Assembly: GCA_910587625.1 (NCBI GenBank)
Contig: CAJUMW010000015.1
Coordinates: 26,916-38,981, forward strand
Direction of reading: 5' to 3'
DNA: 12,066 bases
Origin: an uncultured Christensenellaceae bacterium
GTDB taxonomy: Bacteria > Bacillota > Clostridia > Christensenellales > Borkfalkiaceae
Shown: one piece after another, positions 6,011 to 12,066 of the stretch
Position numbering within the stretch: position 1 is the stretch's first letter
Layout of the letters: every line of letters starts with the position of its first letter
Notes under the pieces: model-generated
Told to the model about the DNA's origin: nothing
Database searches by the model: none
What the model saw: the letters and a program-made list of their open reading frames with translations, nothing else
Program-made: the position numbers and the translations under genes

Positions 6011-6757
6011 ATGAAATACAAGGTAGCTATTGTTGACGACGAACGGGAATATTTAGAAAAAATTTCAATGTTGCTGGACAGATACTCTCAAATAAAGCAG
6101 AAAAATGTTATATTTGAAGTTGATTTATTTTCCGACGGCGATAAGTTTTTATGCGGCAATCCCGAAAGCTACGAAATAATATTTCTCGATATCAATATGC
6201 CGGGTACAAACGGTATGCGTACGGCAAAAAGTTTGCGAGCGGTAAATCCGACCGCTATTTTGATATTTTGCACTCACTATGCGCAGTATGCAATAAACGG
6301 TTATGAAGTCAACGCTTTCGGTTACATAGTCAAACCTATCGAAGCTACTTCGTTCAACGGCAATCTTGACAGAGCAATAAACGCTTTAAAGGTAAGTCAA
6401 GCCCGAAAAATTCTTGTCAAAACTTTGCACGGTGTGGAGATAGTGCCCATATCAGATATTATCTATGTGGAAATACAGATTCACAACCTGTATTATTATA
6501 TTTTCAATTATAAAAACGAACCGGATGTTTATCGGACAAGAGGTTCAATGCAGGAAGTATGCAAAATGTTAAGCGAGTTTGCTTTCGAAAGGTGCAGTGC
6601 ATGCTATCTGGTAAATTTGCGGCATGTTGTAGCGGTAGCCAACAATGAAATTGTTTTACGCGGCGGAGTCACTCTGCCCATAAGCAGAAAATTTCTAAAA
6701 ATTTTTACGGACAGCTTTATGAAATTTTTGGGAGGCAACGGCACAATAAATGCATAA
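6011..6757 (+). CDS. LytTR-family response regulator (LytR/AgrA type)
   Basis: This 248-residue transcription factor has a receiver domain at about 1-125: acidic pair D9/D10, phospho-acceptor D60 in IIFLDINMPG, T88 and K108-P109. A LytTR DNA-binding domain covers about 132-240 (ILVKTLHGVEIVPISDIIYVE and later YLVNLRHVVAV with LPISRKF). LytTR proteins bind as dimers to two direct repeats separated by about two helical turns; such a pair is present at 8118-8150 upstream of the esterase gene. The ATG at 6011 is preceded by AAGAGGA (6001-6007). The 3' end overlaps the kinase gene by eight bases, so the partner proteins are coupled. The kinase next door is the likely phosphate donor. Confidence 0.93.
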   Translation: MKYKVAIVDDEREYLEKISMLLDRYSQIKQKNVIFEVDLFSDGDKFLCGNPESYEIIFLDINMPGTNGMRTAKSLRAVNPTAILIFCTHYAQYAINGYEVNAFGYIVKPIEATSFNGNLDRAINALKVSQARKILVKTLHGVEIVPISDIIYVEIQIHNLYYYIFNYKNEPDVYRTRGSMQEVCKMLSEFAFERCSACYLVNLRHVVAVANNEIVLRGGVTLPISRKFLKIFTDSFMKFLGGNGTINA

Positions 6758-8075
6758 CTACGCAAAGACTATTGCTTTCATATTCGACCTGTGCGGCAAC
6801 GAATTTACATCCCAAATTTTATTGGTAACGCTCTTATTTTTATTTGTTGCTCCAAAGCGTAGTCTGTTTTTTGTAAGATATCCTTTTTGTTTTACAACAA
6901 TTATAGGTCTGCAAACTTTATGCAGATTTGGTTATATTTATATTCCGCCGCCCGTAAATTACGGCTTGGTTTTTGCAATGATTGTCGCTACAATTGCATT
7001 TTGCTATAAAACTAATTTCAATCAGGCTGTATTTATAGGCGTATGCATATATTGCGGACAGTTTATTTTGAGCAATATTTCTTTTATGCTCATATTTACA
7101 GTAATCCATATAACGCAAAATCCGCAAAACTATATCTATTATTTTGTCGTTATGCCTATCGTCACGGCGTTATCTCTTGTAGGAATTTATTTTTTAATAG
7201 TTCGCGCTATAAAAAAACAAAACGAGCTGAGGTTCAATAATGTTGTTATTTTATATTCGGTTATAACTTTTGTCATGGTTGCGACGACGTTAACGCATTA
7301 CGCCCGTTTTGAAATTTTTTGGTCGTTTTTAGGTCAAATTTATCTTTTGTCGATAGCAACCTTGTTTACTAATACGACGCTGGCGGTTGGATTTATGAAC
7401 CTCAAAAAACGGCAGCTTGAAGAAGAGAACAGAATTTTACACCAACTTTTGCATAAGGACAAACTTCGGTACGAGCAAGCAAAACTTTCAAACGAAAAAA
7501 TACAGATAAAATATCACGATATGAAGCAGCGTGAAAATCAGGGCATAATCGATTATGAAAGTTTAAGCGAAATAGAGTCGGACAGTGAAATTTTAAAAAG
7601 TACTTATTTTACGGGTAATGTTGCGCTTGATGTAATTCTATCCGAAAAAGCGTTGATGTGCGAGAGATTGGGTATTCGCTTAATTTGTGTGGCTGACGGG
7701 GCTCTTTTGGATTTTATGAAGCCGTATCATATATATTCGCTTATAGGCAACGCGCTTGAAAACGCAATTGAAAGTCTTAAAAGCGAACGGGAGAGTGAGG
7801 TTAAAGAGATAAATATAAGCATAACGCGTTTTGAGAAAATGTGCGTTATTAAAACAGTTAATTTTACGTCGAAAAATATAGTTATCCGTGACGGACTTCC
7901 CGTAACCGGTAAATCCGACAGTGAAAACCACGGTTTCGGAACAAAAAGTATGCGCAACGTAGTCAATAGTTATGGGGGACAGCTGAGATTTTTTGAGCAG
8001 GAGAATATGTTTACTATGGTAGCTATGCTACCAATACCGCAAACTCAGCAAGGAACGGCTACAATAAAGGTTTAA
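6750..8075 (+). CDS. AgrC-like sensor histidine kinase (GHKL ATPase domain)
   Basis: This 441-residue sensor is the partner of the upstream LytTR regulator. The N-terminal half (about residues 20-215) holds six or seven hydrophobic spans with almost no extracellular domain, as in AgrC-type peptide or membrane-stress sensors. A coiled linker (217-255, rich in E, K, Q) leads to the phospho-acceptor block IKYHDMKQ (H256; the usual form is H-D-I/L-K-N). The ATPase domain shows the N box IGNALENAIES (N334, N338) and the G box NHGFGTKSM (393-401). The ATG at 6750 is the first start after an in-frame stop; GGGAGG at 6730-6735 is 14 bases away, a long spacing that suggests coupling to the overlapping regulator gene. 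No AgrB or AgrD gene is seen, so the ligand is unknown. Confidence 0.9.
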   Translation: MHNYAKTIAFIFDLCGNEFTSQILLVTLLFLFVAPKRSLFFVRYPFCFTTIIGLQTLCRFGYIYIPPPVNYGLVFAMIVATIAFCYKTNFNQAVFIGVCIYCGQFILSNISFMLIFTVIHITQNPQNYIYYFVVMPIVTALSLVGIYFLIVRAIKKQNELRFNNVVILYSVITFVMVATTLTHYARFEIFWSFLGQIYLLSIATLFTNTTLAVGFMNLKKRQLEEENRILHQLLHKDKLRYEQAKLSNEKIQIKYHDMKQRENQGIIDYESLSEIESDSEILKSTYFTGNVALDVILSEKALMCERLGIRLICVADGALLDFMKPYHIYSLIGNALENAIESLKSERESEVKEINISITRFEKMCVIKTVNFTSKNIVIRDGLPVTGKSDSENHGFGTKSMRNVVNSYGGQLRFFEQENMFTMVAMLPIPQTQQGTATIKV

Positions 8076-8078
8076 AAA

Positions 8079-8111
8079 CAGCGACGATATATTTTCGTTG
8101 CTGCTTTTTTT
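8079..8111 (+). terminator. Terminator of the two-component operon
   Basis: CAGCGACGA and TCGTTGCTG form nine pairs (one G-U) around TATATTT, followed by C and seven T. It starts four bases after the kinase stop codon and isolates this operon from the esterase gene. Confidence 0.88.
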
Positions 8112-8117
8112 GTAAAA

Positions 8118-8150
8118 TGTGACGAAATTTATCCCGATTGTGTCGTAATT
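8118..8150 (+). promoter_or_regulatory. Two direct repeats 21 bp apart, candidate LytTR binding site
   Basis: TGTGACGAAATT (8118-8129) and TGTGTCGTAATT (8139-8150) agree at 10 of 12 positions and start exactly 21 bp apart, two turns of DNA on the same face. That is the known geometry of LytTR operators. Candidate -10 boxes (TATAAA 8159-8164; TAAAAT 8165-8170) follow with no good -35, as expected for an activator-dependent promoter. The exact bases do not strictly fit the published LytTR consensus. Confidence 0.6.
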
Positions 8151-8223
8151 ATTTAAACTATAAATAAAATAATGTAATTTTGAGCAAAGGCAACATAATG
8201 CCTAAAAATTTTTGGAGGAATAA

Positions 8224-10743
8224 ATGATGGCAAAAAAACTACTATCGGTTGTATGTGCAGTGTTGGCGGCTGTAATGTGTTTTACATTTGTAGCCTGCAA
8301 TACCACGCCTGAAACCGAAAATGACGTTGAGTACACCGTAACGTTTGACGCAAACGGCGGACAGCTTGACGGCAACTCGACTGTAAAAGTCCAAAGCGGC
8401 AACAAAATAAGCGGTGCACCTACCGCAACCAAAGAAAATTGTGAATTTGACGGTTGGTTTACCGCAGCGGAAGCCGGTGATGAAATAATTCTTGCCGATT
8501 ACGTTGTAACAAAGGACGTTAAGCTCTATGCTCAATATACAGAGAAGACGGTTACGCCTCCCCCTGCAACGGAATATACCGTAACGTTTGACGCAAACGG
8601 CGGAACGCTAAAGGGCAATGCAACTTTAACGGTAAAAAGCGGTGAAAAAATAGTCGGCGCTCCTACTGCCGAAAATGGCGTTAATTTGTTTGAGGGCTGG
8701 TTTACTGCTAAGGAAGGCGGAGAAAAAGTTGACCTTCAAAATTATACCGTAACCGGTAACGTAACGCTCTATGCGCACTATGAAGTTTTTGACGACACAA
8801 ATCCCAACGAGGGACCTTTTGAAAATATGCCCATAAAGACGCTTAAGAATTTTGACGGCACAAACGCCGGTTATAGAATCGAAGCAGAAGCGGCTAAATT
8901 CGACGGCACACTCAATTCGGAAGACGTCACTTCTCCCGTTGAGTCAAACATACCTTCTGCAAGCGGAAACCAATCGTTGGGATATCTCGGCGTTGTGGGA
9001 AACACTGTTACGTTTACTTTCAAGTCCGCTTCGGCAGGAAAAGCTACCATTTCGCTTCGCGGCGCAAGTAACAATTCAAAAATGGATTCAACCGAGGGTT
9101 TCATGATGTGGGTTGAAGATCAGGAAGTATCGACAGCCGATTTCACAGTGGCATTCAACGGTAAACCCGTTAATTTCGCACCTGCAACTCTCCGCGGAGC
9201 GGGTAAAGAAGAACCTTGGACCTGGAATAAATATTTTGACCCCATTTTGTTTGGCGATTTAAATATTTATACAGGTGTAAACGTACTTAAAATAACTGTT
9301 GCGGCAAATACTGTTCCTAACTTAGATTGCCTTGATATAGTTACAAACCTCAGCCTCAGCACGGCTAACGGTGAGGCTGCAAGCGGTGAAGCTTCTCTTC
9401 CCAAGCCCCCCGCACCTGCAGTTGTCTATAATAAAGACGTATCTGTAAAGCTTATAGTAGGCGGTTACGAGGGCGGTCCCGCAATCGAAAAGGCTATAAT
9501 AGGATTTACCGAAGATATTCCTGCAACAGCTATTGCTGAATCAAATCCTTTGTCGATTTCTATGGGCGGTAAACTTGGCGGTAACAACGATAAAGTATAT
9601 CTTTGCGATGTAAACGGAGAAAAAGTTAACGGAACAGCTTCGCGTTATGTGGCAATTGAATACGAAGTAAAATATGCAGGCTGGTCGTTTGTCAACAACC
9701 TTTCTCCTTTTAAGTATGCCGGTATGAATCAGTGGAAAGATTTCACTACCGCAACTTTGGGGTTGAATGAATTGACTCTCGGCGGCACAACATACACCAA
9801 GTATGAAGGCAAACTCACTGTTGAAAGAGAAATTCCTTGCCTTGAAGGTTGGAATATGGAAGGAAAATATACGAACGGTGACAAAACTCTTACTTACGGT
9901 TATTTCGCTCCCGAAGCAAACTCCGCTAAGACGGGCAAAAAGCCTCTTATAGTTTGGCTTCACGGCGCAGGAGAGGGCGGTACAGACCCTTCGATTGCTG
10001 TTCTCGGCAATCAGGTTACCAACCTTTCCAAACCCTTAATTCAGGACTATTTTGTAACCGATACGGTTTCCGGCGCTTATGTGCTTGCTCCTCAATCCCC
10101 TACAATGTGGATGGATAACGGAAACGGACAGCAGGGTGGAAGCGACGTAGGTGAATCGATTTATACCGAAACTTTGTTCAAGCTAATTGAAAACTTTGTC
10201 AAAGATCACAGCGATATCGACGCTAACCGTGTATATTTGGGAGGATGCTCAAACGGCGGCTGGATGACTGTTGAAATGCTTTCCAAGCACGGCGAGTTCT
10301 TTGCGGCAGCTTATCCTATAGCCGTACCTTTCGACAGATCGGCAGGTATGACAGCCGATGAGTTTACAAGGCTTTCCAAAGTTCCTATGTGGATTACTCA
10401 CGCTAAGGCTGATAACACCGTTAAAATTGCCAACGATAACGCACTCGCTGAGTTAAATTCGAACTCGTTGTATATAGAATTACTTAAAGCCGGCGCAACC
10501 AATGTTCACTATTCATTGTTTGACACTGTAACCGTTGACGGAGTTACTTATGACGGTCACTGGTCGTGGATATTTACTCTTCGTGACGAGTGCAACAAGG
10601 TTCAGGCTACAACGGGTAGCGGCGATAATAACGCGTTTGTTCTTGCTGATCTAAAAGTAGGTAACGACCAAACAGAAACCGTCACTGTCGGCGGTAAGGC
10701 CGTTTCACTTTGGGGATGGCTTGCAGCTCAAAAGAAAGCTTAA
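8224..10743 (+). CDS. Secreted lipoprotein esterase: two InlB-type repeats, CBM-like domain, Ig-like domain, alpha/beta hydrolase
   Basis: This is an 839-residue exported enzyme. A lipoprotein signal peptide (KK, hydrophobic core, FVAC) gives acylated C25. Two Listeria-Bacteroides repeats (Flg_new type) lie at about 36-105 and 117-187, each opening YTVTFDANGG. Residues 216-375 (GYRIEAEAAKF onward) look like a CBM6/35-type sugar-binding fold, and 400-535 like the Ig-like domain that precedes many COG4099-type esterases. The hydrolase (about 545-790) has the oxyanion motif HGAGE (580-584), nucleophile S676 in GGCSNGG, D730 in HAKAD and H779 in DGHW. A feruloyl or acetyl-xylan type esterase on plant polysaccharide is likely. 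GGAGG at 8214-8218 fits ATG 8224 or 8227. All 34 proline codons are CCT or CCC. Exact substrate is unknown. Confidence 0.88.
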   Translation: MMAKKLLSVVCAVLAAVMCFTFVACNTTPETENDVEYTVTFDANGGQLDGNSTVKVQSGNKISGAPTATKENCEFDGWFTAAEAGDEIILADYVVTKDVKLYAQYTEKTVTPPPATEYTVTFDANGGTLKGNATLTVKSGEKIVGAPTAENGVNLFEGWFTAKEGGEKVDLQNYTVTGNVTLYAHYEVFDDTNPNEGPFENMPIKTLKNFDGTNAGYRIEAEAAKFDGTLNSEDVTSPVESNIPSASGNQSLGYLGVVGNTVTFTFKSASAGKATISLRGASNNSKMDSTEGFMMWVEDQEVSTADFTVAFNGKPVNFAPATLRGAGKEEPWTWNKYFDPILFGDLNIYTGVNVLKITVAANTVPNLDCLDIVTNLSLSTANGEAASGEASLPKPPAPAVVYNKDVSVKLIVGGYEGGPAIEKAIIGFTEDIPATAIAESNPLSISMGGKLGGNNDKVYLCDVNGEKVNGTASRYVAIEYEVKYAGWSFVNNLSPFKYAGMNQWKDFTTATLGLNELTLGGTTYTKYEGKLTVEREIPCLEGWNMEGKYTNGDKTLTYGYFAPEANSAKTGKKPLIVWLHGAGEGGTDPSIAVLGNQVTNLSKPLIQDYFVTDTVSGAYVLAPQSPTMWMDNGNGQQGGSDVGESIYTETLFKLIENFVKDHSDIDANRVYLGGCSNGGWMTVEMLSKHGEFFAAAYPIAVPFDRSAGMTADEFTRLSKVPMWITHAKADNTVKIANDNALAELNSNSLYIELLKAGATNVHYSLFDTVTVDGVTYDGHWSWIFTLRDECNKVQATTGSGDNNAFVLADLKVGNDQTETVTVGGKAVSLWGWLAAQKKA
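8335..8361 (+). repeat. 27-bp exact direct repeat, copy 1 (InlB-type repeat start)
   Basis: This stretch is identical to 8578-8604 over 27 bases and encodes TVTFDANGG. The two copies mark the starts of the tandem surface repeats; recombination between them would remove 243 bp, an exact 81 codons, keeping the frame. Confidence 0.9.
8578..8604 (+). repeat. 27-bp exact direct repeat, copy 2
   Basis: This is the second copy of the 27-base block at 8335-8361. Beyond it the two repeat units differ at many codons, so the duplication is not recent overall; the identity here may reflect conversion or constraint. Confidence 0.9.
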
Positions 10744-10757
10744 TCTAAAATCCTAAA

Positions 10758-10796
10758 AATAGTGTCGTACGTTTTAACGTGCGGCATTATTTTTTG
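10758..10796 (+). terminator. Terminator of the esterase gene
   Basis: AATAGTGTCGTACGTT and AACGTGCGGCATTATT form a long stem with a few G-U pairs and a very small loop, followed by a T-run. It begins about 15 bases after the stop codon. Confidence 0.85.
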
Positions 10797-10832
10797 TTAT
10801 ACAAAACATTAAAAATATTTATGGTTAAAGAC

Positions 10833-10861
10833 TTTATTTAATAAAATAAAAATGATATTAT
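10833..10861 (+). promoter_or_regulatory. Possible promoter of the pyridoxamine kinase gene
   Basis: An extended -10, TGATATTAT (10853-10861), lies 17 bases after a weak -35 TTTATT (10833-10838). It would give a leader of about 26 bases with the ribosome site AGGAGA at 10880-10885. The region is very AT-rich, so chance matches are possible. Confidence 0.4.
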
Positions 10862-10893
10862 TTATATGTAACGTAAATTAGGAGAAAATAATT

Positions 10894-11697
10894 ATGAAAA
10901 ATAGAAGAATTTTGACAATGCAAGACTTATCTTGCGTAGGACAGTGTTCCTTGACGGTCGCTTTGCCAATTCTATCTGCGTTAGGTATAGAAACTTGTGT
11001 TCTTCCGACGGCAGTACTTTCGAATCACACCATGTTTAAAAGTTGGAGTTATCTTGATTTAACACCCGAAATACCTAACATTTTTAAACATTGGAAGGAT
11101 AACGGAATAAAGTTTAATGCGTTTTTGTTAGGATATTTAGGTAAGCCCCAGCTTATGGACGTGGCAGAAATGTGCTTTGACGAGTTTTCTGCCGACGGTG
11201 CCCCTATAATAATAGACCCCGTTTTTGCCGACAACGGAAAACTTTATGCAAATTTCGATTTAAACTATGTTGCCGCTATGCGCAAGCTCATTAGAAGAGC
11301 TGATATCATTTTGCCCAACGTTACCGAGGCTTGTTTTTTGACCGATACGCAATATAAAAGTGATTATGACGGTAATTTTATTGAAATACTAGCAGAAAAG
11401 CTTTCGCATTTGACAAATGCTAAAATTATTATAACAGGCGTAGAGTTTGGCGGAAACATTGCGGAATTTATTTACGATAAAAATAAAAGCGAAATTTTAT
11501 GGCATGAATTGCTGCCCGTAAAAAAACACGGTACTGGGGATATTTTTTCTTCTGTGTTTACTGCAAATTATTTATTGAATCAAGGTCTGCATAAATCTTG
11601 CGATATCGCTGCTAAGTTTGTAAGGGACAGTATAAGCGCAACGGACGCCGAACATTTTTATGGGGTAAACTTCGAGCAAATATTAAAAAAACAATAA
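10894..11697 (+). CDS. pdxY: Pyridoxamine/pyridoxal kinase (PdxY-like)
   Basis: This 267-residue cytoplasmic enzyme phosphorylates the 5'-hydroxyl of pyridoxal or pyridoxamine in vitamin B6 salvage, using ATP. The N-terminal block DLSCVGQCSLTVALPILSAL (residues 11-30) followed by PTAVLSNHT (38-46) is characteristic of clostridial pyridoxamine kinases of the ThiD/ribokinase fold. Further landmarks are FLLGYLG (77-83), DPVFADNGKLY (108-118), ILPNVTEACFL (139-149), and the anion-hole and catalytic motif HGTGD (212-216, with D216 as the base). Length matches the family. The ATG at 10894 is preceded by AGGAGA at 10880-10885. It has its own terminator and appears monocistronic. A hydroxymethylpyrimidine kinase is the main alternative, but the CVGQCSLT block argues for PdxY. 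Confidence 0.9.
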   Translation: MKNRRILTMQDLSCVGQCSLTVALPILSALGIETCVLPTAVLSNHTMFKSWSYLDLTPEIPNIFKHWKDNGIKFNAFLLGYLGKPQLMDVAEMCFDEFSADGAPIIIDPVFADNGKLYANFDLNYVAAMRKLIRRADIILPNVTEACFLTDTQYKSDYDGNFIEILAEKLSHLTNAKIIITGVEFGGNIAEFIYDKNKSEILWHELLPVKKHGTGDIFSSVFTANYLLNQGLHKSCDIAAKFVRDSISATDAEHFYGVNFEQILKKQ

Positions 11698-11700
11698 ATG

Positions 11701-11739
11701 ATAAAAACGGAAACAACAATATGTTGTTTCCGTTTTTAT
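11701..11739. terminator. Bidirectional terminator between pdxY-like gene and tRNA-Pro
   Basis: ATAAAAACGGAAACAAC and GTTGTTTCCGTTTTTAT are perfect complements around AATAT, with a T-run on both strands. It sits between the kinase stop and the tRNA 3' end and can terminate both convergent transcripts. Confidence 0.9.
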
Positions 11740-11815
11740 GGTTGAGGTGACGGGACTTGAACCCACGACCTTCTGGTCCCTAACCAGACGCGCTACCAAA
11801 CTGCGCTACACCTCA
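11739..11815 (-). tRNA. tRNA-Pro(AGG)
   Basis: A complete cloverleaf is read on the - strand: acceptor TGAGGTG/CACCTCA, D arm GCGC/GCGC with a normal GG loop, and anticodon stem TCTGG/CCAGA. The loop TTAGGGA gives anticodon AGG (G35, G36 and G37 as in tRNA-Pro). The T loop is normal, TTCAAGT; the discriminator is A73 and CCA is encoded (11739-11741). Two points are unusual: A34 at the wobble position, rare in bacteria outside tRNA-Arg and probably needing conversion to inosine, and a U1-A72 first pair where bacterial tRNA-Pro normally has C1-G72, a ProRS identity element in Escherichia coli. Confidence 0.92.
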
Positions 11816-11838
11816 ATGAATTTTTCAATAACGATATT

Positions 11839-11866
11839 ATTATACTAAAAATTACAAAAAAAGCAA
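11839..11866 (-). promoter_or_regulatory. Promoter of tRNA-Pro
   Basis: On the - strand there is TTGCTT (11861-11866), a 16-base spacer and a perfect TATAAT (11839-11844), about 24 bases before the mature 5' end. Confidence 0.7.
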
Positions 11867-11916
11867 ACAGTTTTAGCCTTGTTTTAATAATTTTACAAAT
11901 AAAATTTAAATAATAT

Positions 11917-11946
11917 TTTACATTATACTGGTGCGTATGATATACT
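11917..11946 (+). promoter_or_regulatory. Promoter of the mntP-like gene, apparently leaderless
   Basis: TTTACA (11917-11922), an 18-base spacer and an extended -10 TGATATACT (box 11941-11946) end six bases before the ATG at 11953. Transcription should start at the start codon itself. No Shine-Dalgarno is present. Confidence 0.7.
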
Positions 11947-11952
11947 AAGTAT

Positions 11953-12066
11953 ATGTTTTATAGTTGGGTAACCGCATTAGAAGTATGTCTAATCGGAATT
12001 TCGCTTGCAATGGACGCGTTGGCTGTTTCCGTAACAGACGGACTTTGCTACAAAAATCTTACAAAG
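11953..12066 (+). CDS. mntP: MntP-type manganese efflux pump, 5' part only
   Basis: Thirty-eight codons are visible before the window ends. They read MFYSWVTALEVCLIGISLAM, then DALAVSVTDGLCYKNLTK. The first transmembrane helix carries the family hallmark S-L-A-M-D-A-x-A-V-S-V with the membrane aspartate (D21), followed by the short G-L loop; this matches the start of MntP, a six-span exporter that protects against excess Mn2+. No ribosome site precedes the ATG, but a promoter ends six bases upstream, so the mRNA is probably leaderless. Many mntP genes carry a yybP-ykoY manganese riboswitch in their leader; there is no room for one here, so manganese control, if any, must act otherwise. Confidence 0.82.
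   Translation, partial: MFYSWVTALEVCLIGISLAMDALAVSVTDGLCYKNLTK

Noticed and set aside
8335..8604. Direct repeats as a CRISPR or tandem DNA repeat
   Set aside because: Only two copies exist and both are coding, encoding the same conserved TVTFDANGG start of a protein repeat.
11700..11952. Manganese (yybP-ykoY) riboswitch expected before an mntP-type gene
   Set aside because: The space is occupied by a terminator and tRNA-Pro on the other strand, and the promoter sits six bases before the ATG, leaving no leader.

Overview
The window looks like chromosome of a low-to-medium G+C Firmicute, probably an uncultured gut Clostridia lineage (Christensenellales-like is a guess). The basis is SD-led genes, a LytTR/AgrC-type two-component system, a lipoprotein with Listeria-Bacteroides repeats, and a PdxY-type kinase of clostridial type. 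There are no phage, IS or CRISPR signs.

Layout. (1) 1-4543, + strand: the 3' end of a GT8 glycosyltransferase, then a tight gene row. The row holds an ABC exporter pair (ATPase and ABC-2 permease), an N-formylglutamate-amidohydrolase-like protein, and a membrane-anchored protein of unknown function that appears to carry repeated Cdc48-N/AbrB-like beta-barrel halves. (2) 4545-4704: a scar. A well-started gene resembling the N-terminus of an ATP-grasp ligase breaks off after about 14 codons and runs, out of frame, into the last 40 codons of an Ig-like surface protein; a strong bidirectional terminator follows. (3) 4760-5032, - strand: a consensus promoter, a degenerate tRNA-like element lacking an anticodon, a tRNA-Gly(CCC) with unusual core bases, and a terminator. 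(4) 5028-5831, - strand: a CPBP (CAAX-type) membrane protease whose promoter implies a leaderless mRNA. (5) 5902-8111, + strand: promoter, two overlapping mutually exclusive palindromes, a LytTR response regulator, an AgrC-like GHKL histidine kinase and a terminator. (6) 8118-10796: two direct repeats exactly 21 bp apart, then a large secreted esterase lipoprotein and its terminator. (7) 10894-12066: pyridoxamine kinase, terminator, tRNA-Pro(AGG) on the - strand, and the start of an MntP-type manganese exporter that is also apparently leaderless.

How the genes may work together. The two-component system most plausibly controls the esterase lipoprotein through the 21-bp-spaced repeats. The divergent CPBP protease may process a signal or the sensor. 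The esterase gene uses only CCU and CCC for its 34 prolines, which fits the A34 tRNA-Pro encoded 1 kb downstream. The amidohydrolase-like gene, the beta-barrel membrane gene and the broken ATP-grasp-like gene look like what is left of an uncharacterised amide-bond-chemistry cluster. All assignments come from reading the sequence by eye; no database search was possible.
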